Assembly (NCBI GenBank): GCA_021613335.1
Contig: JAJTWR010000419.1
Location: 58,501 to 122,500, forward strand
Source: Whitmania pigra
Taxonomy: Eukaryota > Annelida > Clitellata > Hirudinida > Haemopidae
Length of the DNA stretch: 64,000 nucleotides
Reading direction: 5' to 3'
The position numbers were made by a program, and so were the translations under genes. The notes under the pieces are model-generated. The model had not been told where the DNA came from, ran no database searches, and saw nothing but the letters and a program-made list of their open reading frames with translations. Below, in pieces: positions 33,052-43,551 of this stretch; position 1 is the stretch's first letter; each line of letters starts with the position of its first letter.

Positions 33052-34732
33052 ATGATGATGATGCTAAGAATCCACCAAGAAATTGTTTCTCCATCTTTTG
33101 AAATATTCTCTCATTCTTTCATCCACTCATCCATCCATCCATCCGTCCGTCCGTCCCTCCCTCCAGGAGACAACCAATTCGAACACTCGCCTCTGTCCAG
33201 CTTCAGTGGAGTCGTGTCGTCGAGCCAACGGTTGCCATAACTACGACCTTCGTGGGGTTCGTCGTCCTTCGAACGAGGGGGGTAGATGCCCATGATGCTG
33301 TCCACCGCTGTCCACGAGTCGCTTGGCTCTGAAATGGCGGAGTGGATGGGTGGATGAATGAACAGTACAGTGCTAGAAGTTGGAGGTTGGATAATCAGTG
33401 TTATCATCATCATCTTATCCAAACCGTAGTCATCTCCATAACCTTTATGTTTTCGATATCATTGCCATCATTGTCGTTATTATCCTTTAGGTTTTCAATA
33501 TTATCATCACCATCATTATCATTATTATAATTATTATTGTTATTATTATTATTAATATTATCATTATCATTATTATAAACATCAATATTATCATCACGAT
33601 CACCACCATCATCATCACAAATACCGTCATCCTTCTGGCAGTTGACCTCCAGTAGCGAGGGATCGACCTTCATGATCTTCGCCTCGAGGATTCTCTTCAC
33701 TTTCAGCAGGTTTTGAAGCTCGCTTTCCTTGCTCTCTCGGAAGATCTGGATGCGGTTTTACAAACTGATTAGCGTTACGAGCGTTACACGAGTGTTACGA
33801 ATCGTTCGCTCGCTTAAAACAACATTTTAAGACCACTAGATTTTTTTTCAAAATCTCTGTCATTTGCAAATTTGCAAAAAGTGATTTGATTTTTTCTATA
33901 TTTGATTTTTTTTTTTAATTTTATTTTATTTGTTTATTAAACACAATTGATGGGCCCAGTTGGACCACTAACACAGGTGCAAACACAAATTCATTGACCG
34001 GTGAACTAAAGAATAGTTGCTGCCAGTTCCAAATATTGGAAACATATTGGTATAATCCCAGCTTAGATATTTTGCATAGTGTTTCAATAATTTTAAGACT
34101 TTTTCTCTACAAATCCTTTTGCGAGAAGCATCCGTAGAAAATTTGCTCACGATTGCAATTTGCTCATCGTCGTGCTAACCACTTGCTGTTATGTCGCAAT
34201 CGGATTAAAAAACAGACAAAACGATTGACATTGGTATCGCCAAATTTTTACATTTTTATGAACTCGCCTTGAACTGCCTCTGAATCTTGTCCCTGTCCAT
34301 CTCGATGGCGGCAGCCCTCATCAGCGCCCTCTGCTCGGCATCGAGGGCGTAGTCCCTTTCGTCCCTCAGCTTCTTGCAGGTCTTCTGGAGAGCTTGAAGT
34401 TCTGTTTTAAGCTTCCTGTTCTCTGTCTCCAGTTTCTTTTCCTTGCGCTTGAAGTTTGCCAGATCGTTTTCCTTGCTCAGTCGGAACATCTCAAATTCTT
34501 TCCTGATTCTCTCGGCCTCCGGATTGTCCAAGTCAACCGAAAGGGCAGACCTGAGACTCTCGTTCTTTATTTTGCTGTTGCTCTTGTTGGCAGTCTTCGG
34601 ATTCCGTCCGATTTTCGGGCGCTGCTTCACCTCGTTTGGAATGCTTGTGAGGACGCCTCCCCTGATGTACTCCATGTTGATAAAGTCGTCTTCTTCGTAT
34701 TCTTGCACGACATTCGTACTTGTATTGCCCAT
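24192..34732 (-). CDS. NPHP3: nephrocystin-3 (NPHP3) orthologue, 28 exons, about 1363 aa
   Basis: Ciliary inversin-compartment protein. Starts MGNTST, an N-myristoylation signal like human NPHP3, then a coiled coil (about 75-155). A P-loop lies in 29941-30032 (GVECSGKT) and a Walker-B-like [13 protein letters not shown] in 29223-29366. A helical region follows, then TPR repeats from about residue 960 (e.g. [16 protein letters not shown]). Human length is 1330. Exons: 34268-34732, 33625-33745, about 33248-33328, 32879-32970, 32626-32715, 32292-32377, 31775-32024, 31234-31491, 29941-30032, 29457-29637, 29223-29366, 28965-29062, 28603-28782, 28327-28441, 28027-28200, 27840-27967, 27489-27623, 27144-27244, 26933-27024, 26559-26837, 26371-26408, 26192-26279, 25847-26010, 25539-25710, 25234-25302, 25002-25127, 24682-24807, 24192-24338. 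All phases close; the third exon's 3' end is the least sure. Introns after exons 1 and 17 appear to use GC donors. Confidence 0.92.
27250..27432. repeat. compound A/T-rich trinucleotide repeats in NPHP3 intron 17
   Basis: ATAATAACA-type imperfect repeats followed by runs of ACA, AAT, CTA/ACT and AAT again fill most of the 244-bp intron (27245-27488). They start 6 bp upstream of the exon-18 acceptor. Confidence 0.8.
29139..29212. repeat. (AAT)n-type microsatellite in NPHP3 intron 11
   Basis: AAAATA units pass into AAT/AAC repeats that end about 10 bp from the exon-11 donor. Confidence 0.8.
29650..29895. repeat. (ATC)n microsatellite with CAC/GTC interruptions in NPHP3 intron 9
   Basis: About 245 bp of CATCATCAT units interrupted every few units by CAC, CGT or CCT, forming a second-order repeat. 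It fills most of the intron between the P-loop exon (29941-30032) and the next exon (29457-29637). The long open frames read through it are artefacts. Confidence 0.9.
30049..30952. repeat. 36-bp AT-rich minisatellite, about 25 copies, NPHP3 intron 8
   Basis: The unit contains GGTATTTGATTAAGTATAG and then AATAATTAATTATTAAA; it recurs about every 36 bp with small deletions (e.g. near 30155, 30190, 30345, 30560). Variants with AACG instead of AAGG cluster near the left edge. The array ends at GGTATTTGATCAGG near 30953. It lies inside the intron just upstream of the P-loop exon. Confidence 0.95.
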
Positions 34733-35480
34733 TCTTAGTGTTTTGTAAACTGTGTCTTTTCCAGTTAAGGCTATCGGCTATAGGTCTGCATATGTAATCT
34801 TACAGTCGACACAATAACAGCAGAATTATTAAGCAAAAATATTACTTTTTTTTATCTATTTTCTATTACTCTTTTCCATTGCAGCTGAGATCAAGTCATA
34901 TCCATCATGTTGGTTACTATGAACAAATTAATAAAATTAGTAACAAAATCACAATATACAAATTTTTAACCAAGTTCTTAAACCAGCAAAACGCTAAATC
35001 GTCTGCAAGGATCTATGTAATTTGTAGGCAATCACTCTTAGGCCACAGACAGTTTCATTTCATACCGTGAGAAAACATAAACAAAATGCCCCACCACGGT
35101 GAGAACAAATTAAGTGAAAACATTACTTAAATATTCTGTTATTAATATTAATTTATCACTAGTAATATAACTTTTTGTTTTGAAATAGAAAACATTTTAT
35201 TACATATTATTTTTATAACTTTTTATAAGTTTACTTTTTTTTATTTTCCATCGTTATCATCGCACTTCTCTGCAGAATGTTGTCAGTGGCGTATTCAGGG
35301 GGAGGACGGGTGGTAGGACCACGGCCCTAAGTGATTTATAAATTTTAAGAACAAATACATTAGCGCTGCCATCATGCATGGTTTGTTTACAAATCGGGCT
35401 GTCAGGATGTTTAAACAGGTATAAACGAAAAAACTGATATCTTAGTGTAGAATCTGACTAACATGTAAATTTCTATGCTT

Positions 35481-35843
35481 GATTCATGTTTTTAGTACTC
35501 AGCGCATTGAGGTGTGTGCAGATAATGACTTGGAACTCCTGAATGGTTTACAATTAAAAAATTATAAAAAAATGAAAATTTAGCTGAATGGTTCAAGAAT
35601 AATTAGATATTATTTCTTTTAAAATATTTTAGTTACACATAGAGTTCAAGCTATGAGAAATTGATTCATGTTTTTAGTACTCAGCGCATTGAGGTGTGTG
35701 CAGATAATGACTTGGAACTTCTGAATGGTTTACAATTAAACAATTTTAAAAAGATGAAAATGTAGCTAAATGTTTCTTAATTTATTATATGTTTTTAATT
35801 TTAAGTTTGATATGTTCAGTTTAGAGTTCAAGCTGTGAGAAGT
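35481..35843. repeat. 182-bp tandem duplication
   Basis: GATTCATGTTTTTAGTACTC begins at 35481 and again at 35663. The two copies are almost identical for their first 100 bp and diverge later. A partial third copy (AGAGTTCAAGCT at 35641 and 35823) gives the same 182-bp spacing. Confidence 0.85.
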
Positions 35844-36159
35844 TGAACCGGCTAGCTATCTTTTAACAATGGCTTTTTTCAACCGGCTCGCCTGAATGGT
35901 AACGTGAACGCTGGGCCGGTTAGTTTTGCTCTTTTCTGATCAGCGGTCTAAAATTAGAACTTTGATTAGTTCCATAAAAATAAATATTTGACAGCTTTCC
36001 AAAAATTTGGAGATTAACAGATTACCAACGGCCAAGGAGGGTGGTGTAGCAAATCTAAATTGGTTACAAAATTTGTTTATGAAATGTAACTCCTCCCCTT
36101 TTTGCGGCTCCTCCTACTTCCGAAACAGATATCAAGGGCTTTAAGCGTCAGCCAAACAG

Positions 36160-36202
36160 ACAGTTATGCAACGGACTATAATCAAATAAATAAATAAATA
36201 AA
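36160..36202 (+). mobile_element. 43-bp SINE tail insertion with 12-bp target-site duplication
   Basis: ACAGTTATGCAACGGACTAT then AATC and (AAAT)n, flanked by TCAGCCAAACAG at 36148-36159 and 36203-36214. Same core and tail as the copy at 20324. Confidence 0.8.
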
Positions 36203-37000
36203 TCAGCCAAACAGCATGCACCGCTTTTATTTATTTTATTAAAAATCCGTTGCATTTGTATTTCGATCTGCCATGTTTTGTATTAACGACGAGGGGAGGC
36301 CAGGCCTCTTAATCGTACAAACTTATTTTGACTCAAACATTCATAAAGGTGTTTTGTTTCTTAAGTCGAAAAGTTAAAATTACTTGCCTATGTAGATAAT
36401 TGGCAGCATATTTTTTGTTACAATAAGCAAACTCGAAAGTTATAATTTATGAACTTGTCGGCAATGGTGCCTGCTGATTGACTGACAGTTAGTTTATAAA
36501 TGAATATTCAAATTTATGGGTTTTGATTAGATGATATGCTTTTCGACCTCGCTCCTTGCACGTTATTGGTGGGTAGATTAAAAGTTAACAAATAAGACAT
36601 TTATTGCTTTATTTGACCATTTCAGACATTTATATTGCTTTTAACTAAATTGACACGATGCGATTTAAATACAATTTTTTTTTAACTTTGCGAGAATGAG
36701 TACTTCAGAAATATGCCTAATTAAAATTCGTTTGCCCCTTTTTTTTACTTGACAAAGTTTGTAACATTGATTTTAAATGATGTTTCGATTAATCACAAGT
36801 CTGTTTTAAAATTGTATTTTTATATCTAGTTTTATAACATAAATTCATGAAAACTTATGCATTCTCTTTGACAATAAATGTTGTCATTGGTGAAAAATAT
36901 TTTCTTAAGACAAAATTCCCAGTCGCATTTACACATTTATCCAGCCAACAAAACGACCATTTAATTGCATATTGTAAACAATATTCAGCTGAGCAAAAAG

Positions 37001-40000
37001 ATGTCTGAGAAAAAAGTAAATGTTGAATCTATCGATACGATTGCACAATTTATTTTAGTGAAACATTCGACAGCTATCAGCAAATCCATTTTGAAAATCC
37101 TAGACTTGTCACACTTATATGAGTAATTATTTAAGTCGCACTTAATTGTTGCAGGATGAGTTCAAAAAAGTGCGAGATGAAATTAGAAAGAATAAAGAAG
37201 AAAATAAAGTTGTGAGTGTGGTTCTATTGATATTAACAGATTTACAAACGATCTGAGAGCTGAAAACTGGTCAACTTAAATGTTTTTATAATAAATGAAT
37301 AGCCAGGTCAATTAAAATACAGTAGTTTTTGATTGATTGCGTTAATGATTTCAGTTGAAAAAAAGAATCCTAGAAGAAATAAAATGCGATAGAGAGTTCT
37401 TTGCACTTCGCAAAGGAACGACATTTCAACCTGTAGCTGTGCCCGTTGCCGTACCATTCGCAGTGCCCAACGATGGAGATTCTGTTATCATTCAGGTAAG
37501 GATGCATCTCCTTATTATCATATAATTCCATTAGCTACAGCATCATCATTACTTCTTGACTATCTGCATGCTAATAACTACATTGGAGTTCTGCTTACAA
37601 TTTTAATTTATTATTATTATTATTATTATTATCATTATTTTCATTGCTCTTGTTAGTATTACTCTTGTTATTGTTATTATTATTGATATCGACACAACAC
37701 TTAAAAATTCAGGTAAGGACACTGGATGGCTCGAGGCTGACAATAGTCATGCAGAGTGAAGACACGCTTTCAAAACTCTGTGAGGAAATTGAAAATCAGT
37801 CTGGAATAAATATGGAAGAAGTACTGCTCATCCAGGTATGTCGGATGATTGGACGGTAAATAAATATAAAAGCATCTCCATCAAAATAATTGTCAACACT
37901 TATTTGAATATTAATGTTCTGTGTTGAATTATTCATAAGCACCTCATTAGAGATGTCGACGTGTCATTACATTTTAATTGAGAGCAAATGTTTGGAGAAA
38001 GGAAACAAATAGATAAATAAATAAGTAAATTTACAATCACAAGTTGCTTCTCCCTTTTTCAGTCATACCCAAGAAAAGTTTTCGCTGACGACTCAATTAA
38101 CTCGACACTCCGGTCTCTCGGACTATCCCCGAAAGCTAACCTGACACTCGAAAAGAAAACAGGTGACCATTTTGGTGCAATGATGATGATGATGATGATG
38201 ATTTTACAAATTGAAATTAATTAGCAACAATTGCTGCAAATTTATTGCACACCTACAATGAAAAACATAACAAGTTGATCAATTTATTCGATTAATTTTA
38301 ATTAATTTTCAGCCACCGAAAATGCATTCAGACCCAGGAAGCCCTCCTTGAACGAGACCCAAAATTCACCCTCGGACAAAAGTGTGGATGAGGAAGGTGA
38401 TGATGGAGATGATGGTGACCAAGATGAGTATAATCAAGATGAGGTTAATCAAGATGAGGTTAATCAAGATGAGGGTAATCAAGATGAGGTTAACGAAGAT
38501 GATAGTGATGATGAGGAGGAAGAGGATGAGGATGATATTCCACATCACCATTTTGGAAATCCAGGCCAGGGTTTCATCCAAGCTCAGCGAGGTAATGCCG
38601 AATTTTTGTTAATATTAAAAAATAGTCTCGTTAAGGAATCATCATCGTTATTTTTATTTAATTGGACTTGTCATTTTCATACGTTTAAAAGTTAATTTTA
38701 GCTATTATAAATATAACGTAATGAATGTAGTTAGAATGAAAAGTTGTTAATGCCACGGACATTCATTGCAACAGCGCGAGTGCCGACGTATTTCTCAGGC
38801 CAGGGCTACAAGGCAGTCCGAATGGCCTTTGGGAAACCAGACCTGACCTATCTCGATCGGAACAGGAATGATTTGGCAGGTGAGTGCTTTAGAGCTTCTT
38901 TATTATTATTTTTTTAAATTTTTTTACCATTTTTGTTGCAAAATAACATCATTCGTTGCTGCACCTCATATGAAGGGTCCTCGCATTCTTATTGCCAAAG
39001 CTAGCCGCTATTCCTCGCAGCCTTCTTGGCCAATAAAGGATGATTCCTGAATGCGATTTACCTATGACAATTTCTAGCGTACTATTACTTACTTAATTAA
39101 TTAATTATTAATTGTGCTTTTTTTAATCAAATAATGATTAATTACGTACTATTATTCAGCTACTTGTTATTAATGTTACTTGTTATTAATTGCTGCAGTT
39201 GAAGCTGTAGCTCGACGACTGGCCATTCAACAACAACAGCAAGGAATACAAGAGCAAGAAGAACTGAAACTAGCCAATAAGCAAGCCAAAGTTTTGCCAA
39301 AGACCATGTCGGTTTTGCCCCTGAAGGATCTCTCCATCCATAGGCTCGCCCAGAGTGTCGTCGGAGCGCGACCTCCCCGTGGCATCGGAAACATGCCAGC
39401 CTCTCTGGCTATGGACATGATTTCTTATCTCATGAAAGAGGAGCTACTCAGGCCCAACCATTTACGTTACTTCGCAGGATGGTGAGCATTTGTGCTCATC
39501 CGAGTATTTGCATTTATTCGAAAATATTTAGCGCTTTGTATGTGAGATGTAGCACGCACGGCAGCAGATGTATATAGATATTTGGTGACTGATAGACATA
39601 GATATTTGAATGAATGAGTGAGGCGTAAGGTTTATCAAATAACGAGTCACGTTATTGGGCACCTTGTTTAGAATGAGCATCAATTCCCAATGTTAACATA
39701 AATATCTTTTCTTTTTTTATTTCTCAGTCGTCTTCAGAATATTGCCCTGGACAACTTCAAGTACTGCACCAATGAGATCCTCCACGGTCTGAGGCAGTAT
39801 GCCAACCTTACCCGCATCAGCCTCAAGAACTCGGCACTGATCACGGACGAAGGAATGAAGGAGCTTTCGAGTGGGTTTCTGTTTTGTTCTTTATAGTGAT
39901 CGGTTGAGACATCACCGGCCGAGTAAATGATGAAACTGAACAGTTGTTCCATCTTAAAAGAATTTGTTTTAAAAACTATTTTTAGATTTGAAAAATCTGA

Positions 40001-42137
40001 GGTCGCTCATTCTTTCCGGGTGCTCCAGTATAACCGACAAGTCCATTCCCGTGATAACCAGTTAGTGATGGATTCACCTTAAGATGATAATGAATTAATT
40101 ATTTCTGTTTGACATAATTATTAGCATAACTAACTAGTTGACTATATATTAAGTAATAGCACATTTTAAAACACGCATATTTTGTAAGACGTTTTCAGAA
40201 TAGTAATGCCATACCAGTGAAATATTAACATTCACCGTCCAATCCAGGATTCAAAGAAATTGAAGTTCTTGACCTAGGGCAGACATGCATAACTGATGCT
40301 GGAGTGAGACTACTCTGTGAGGCGAAACTTTCAAAACTGTCTATTCTGAACCTTAAAGGCACCTCCATCTCACAAAAAGTAATCCGAAGCCTATCCCGTG
40401 AGTTGCCTCATCATATTTAAGATCGCTCTATGACAAAAGTCTGTTGCAAACATTTAGTAAAACTGTCGACTTTCTTTTCAGTGTTGCAAAATCTCAAACA
40501 GCTCAATCTCGAAGGCTGTCAGCTGTATGATGTCGAGGGCATCCAAGATGTTAAGACCCTCACAGACTTGAACCTTTCCAGCACCCTCCTTTCTACCGAG
40601 GCCATTTCCCGATTGCAGGGGCTGTCTCAGCTGAAGTCTCTGAAACTGTCGAACATGCCCGAAGTCTCGTGCAACAGAGCCCTTCTTTTTCTCAGCGGTA
40701 AGTTTTTCAACAATTTCATTAAAATATCAGTTGCTTTTAATATTGTTGCTTGTCATGCAACTCCATTCAACTTTGTTTATTTTGCATCTTTTGAAGGTCT
40801 GAAGCTCAAGGAAATTTCCCTTCCTAATCAAGCCACTCTCACTGATAGGGGAGTCCAGTACTTGTCAAGTAAGCTGCTTCTTAATGTCATTCAATTAATA
40901 GGATTTCAAACTTTTAATTGCTAATTTTTCCATTTAATAAAAACACCCTTGCCAAATCTGATTCAAGAGTCTCTCAGCAATTCCTTTTCTTTGCAGACAT
41001 GCCTCTCACAACTCTCGATCTCAGCCGATGCACAAACATCACCGACGAGGCTATGCGTCACGTTGGAGATATGAAAACGTAAGACCATTTCAATTAATCT
41101 GCATGATAGCCAGAGCTGTCGGCCAATTAATGGAACCAATTTAAAATTGTATGGTACATAATTGTTCAGTTAAAATGCCTTGCGCTCCTTAATGGCTTTA
41201 GATAGTAATGATGTCATAATAAGGGTAGCACACAAATTACATTCGGCATTTCCTTCTCAACAGGCTGAATAGATTGATCCTCACAAACACAAAGATTTCA
41301 GATGAGGGCCTTAAGCATTTACATGGTTGGTTGCAAATCTATTTATTGAAATTGAAGTTCAGGACAATATAAATATATTTTTGCTAAGTGACACGTCCTA
41401 TGTGACATGTAAATCTGGTCATTTGTGATATTTGACATACATCGAGCACTTTCACATTTGTAAAAATTCTTATATTTTGCAATAAATTTCATCTAGGCCT
41501 AAAAGACCTAAAGGAACTTAATCTAAACAGATGCCAGGTTACAGATGACTGTGCTAATCTCTTCTCCTGTAAGTTAATTATTCCTTAACATAGACCACCA
41601 TTTTGGACCTAATGTGGAAAATGTTCAGTAATTTAATTATAAACCAAATCCATTTAATTTCCTTCTACAGCATTGACTAGATTGTGTGATCTGAGCCTTT
41701 CCATGACAGGGTTGGTTGGAACATATGACATATTTTTATACTTTAAAATGGATATTAGATCTGCCTTTGTTACTAATTTGATTGCACAACAATGACTTGC
41801 TATTTGTTTATTCTAGCATCACAGATGACTTCATAGCGCAAAACACTATGAAAGCCTCTAGGTATCTCAAGAAACTCAATCTTTCTAGAACACGAGTGAC
41901 TGAGAAAGGTTTGTTGTTGATCGACGCTTTGTACTTGCGATGTTGTTTACACGAGAATAATACCTTACATGATTTGACCTCTTTACAGGCATTGAAATCT
42001 TGAAAATTCCGAGTTTAAGAGTCTTAAACATCAACGAAACTTTCGTTAATCCCGACGCGATACCTATGATCCCCGGATGCGCCGCCCTCTCAAAAATCGT
42101 CTGCGATTCAAAGAGACGTGGGCGTGTGGAGACCTAA
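37001..42137 (+). CDS. UBX domain + acidic linker + leucine-rich-repeat protein (19 exons, 750 aa)
   Basis: Exons: 37001-37015, 37155-37208, 37355-37495, 37713-37835, 38063-38162, 38313-38591, 38775-38879, 39199-39481, 39728-39870, 39986-40060, 40248-40397, 40482-40697, 40797-40868, 40997-41078, 41264-41325, 41497-41568, 41671-41710, 41817-41908, 41989-42137; every phase agrees, 751 codons. Residues 10-60: charged helix (KKRILEEIKCDREFFALRKG) as precedes UBX domains. About 68-144: UBX fold (VRTLDGSRLTIV ... LRSLGLSPKANLTL) with SYPRK at the p97-binding loop, where FPR is usual. About 165-205: acidic NQDEV repeats. About 255-750: cysteine-containing-type LRRs (LTDLNLSSTLLSTEAI, TTLDLSRCTNITDEAM, LKELNLNRCQVTDD), many ended by exon borders. 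It likely links p97/VCP to an LRR-bound client (inference). I know no named vertebrate gene with this architecture. Confidence 0.9.
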
Positions 42138-42373
42138 GTCGAAAAATTAATTGTTTTGTGTGTAAAAATAAAAATTAGTTCTGATAACATATTACGTAAC
42201 AGTCGAATTTTCTGCCACAAAATTTATTTTGTCAAGAGATTTATTAAAAAGCTTTAAATAACTTATTGCTTCTAAATCTTGCAATTTGATTCGAAAATTA
42301 GGAAGTCCACGGCAGACCAAATTCGACATCGAGGGGTGGCAAATTTTTTCAAGCTTCTATAATACCGTTTCGG

Positions 42374-42470
42374 TGGGCCCGCATGGCCTAATGGTTAGGG
42401 CTGCGCTTCTTACGATGGCAATGCGGGAGCACCGTCCTAATCATCTAGATATGCAACGGATGCTAATAAA
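42374..42470 (+). mobile_element. tRNA-derived SINE copy with deleted B box
   Basis: Starts GGGCCCGCATGGCCTAATGG, A box TGGCCTAATGG, then ACGATGGCAATGCGGGAGCA and CTAGATATGCAACGGATG. It lines up with the minus-strand SINE at 13965-14077, but about 10 bp spanning the B box (GGTTCAAACCC there) are missing, so this copy is probably not transcribable by pol III. No clear target-site duplication. Confidence 0.75.
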
Positions 42471-43260
42471 ACATTTATTTTCGGCAGTTTATTTTTAAAA
42501 GTTGCACATGTGTATCCAAAGCTAGAGAAGCTGGAAGCTCTACAGATCTGATTCGATCTTAACGTGGTTAATTTTTTTTTTTTTAATTTTTAAACCCTTT
42601 ATTGAGCCGAACAAAACAAACTATATTTACAAAATACAATAATAAAAACTACAAATTTCTTTTCCATATCTGGAATAACAAAAGCAAGTTGGAGTCTGAT
42701 GTCAGATGCCTCATGAAATGATCCCAAATAAATTGGTAACTTTATAGATTGATTACTTATAATAATAGTTAATTCTGTAATAAATGCAATGTCAGCAACA
42801 CCTAGCCAAGTAGTAAGAGGACTAACAATGGCAGGATTACATGAACAATTCGTCCACAATGAGGTGGTGATTGAGCTTATCATCAAGATGTGAGACAAAG
42901 GAACCCACGTCAAAAAACACATTGAATAAATTATGTAAAACACATAAATGCAATTGCATATCAATGCTTAAGTGTGTTTAAATGTTTATGAAGGCAGCGT
43001 TTAAATACAAAAGTGTTTAGCATAAAAACTAGTTAGGAATAAACCAATAAAAAGAGTTATCAAAAATATTTAACATCTCAGCTGGCAGATGTATCGAAAT
43101 CTGACTCGAATTCATTCTTCACCAGTGCCTTAGTTTCTTACTAAAGGCCAACAAATCTACACGAATAAATAAATAAATAAACACTAACAATAACTTGACA
43201 CGAGCACCATAAATGACAAACGTACAACAATGACAAGAATAAAGACTCGCAATCGCAACA

Positions 43261-43363
43261 GAAATTATTATCAATAGATTCCAATTAACATAAATGCACT
43301 GAAATTATTATCAATAGATTCCAATTAACATAAATGCACTGAAATTACTGTCATTAGATTCCA
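43261..43363. repeat. 40-bp tandem repeat, 2.6 copies
   Basis: GAAATTATTATCAATAGATT plus 20 more bases is repeated exactly at 43261 and 43301; a third, diverged partial copy starts at 43341. Confidence 0.92.
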
Positions 43364-43551
43364 TGCATGTCGAAACAAATAGAAGCAGCAGGAATGAACC
43401 ACTCAAATTAAAACAACAGCAACAACAACAACAAGGGGTAACGGTATCGCGACACTATCGATCGCACGTTGTCATCAACAACTTCACGATGGCAAGATGA
43501 AGGCAAACACCGGGATGCGTTCGAGGCCGGACGCATCCGTCGTGAAAATCC

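Larger units (their letters stand above)
34733..37000. other. intergenic region between divergent NPHP3 and the UBX-LRR gene
   Basis: 2.3 kb holding the 5' flanks of two divergently transcribed genes. Apart from the tandem duplication at 35481, a possible transposon terminus at 35285 (CAGTGGCGTATTCAGGGGG) and a SINE tail at 36160, no exon is supported. Confidence 0.55.
42138..43551. other. intergenic region with a SINE and small repeats
   Basis: Holds the SINE at 42374, an A/T stretch with T(13) near 42570, a 120-codon minus-strand open frame at 42599-42964 that I do not regard as a gene, and the 40-bp tandem repeat at 43261. Confidence 0.5.

Noticed and set aside
33111..33180. Extension of NPHP3 exon 3 into a GGAC/GGAT repeat
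   Set aside because: Reading on gives a repeat-encoded Asp/Gly/Trp tail and the frame does not join the next exon; a donor near 33247 keeps the frame, though this boundary is uncertain.
35285..35330. Complete DNA transposon starting at 35285
   Set aside because: Only one transposon-like terminus was found and no matching inverted end within 2 kb.
42599..42964. 121-codon hydrophobic minus-strand ORF
   Set aside because: Its full length starts at a non-ATG codon, composition is that of AT-rich non-coding DNA read by chance, and no family or splice context supports it.
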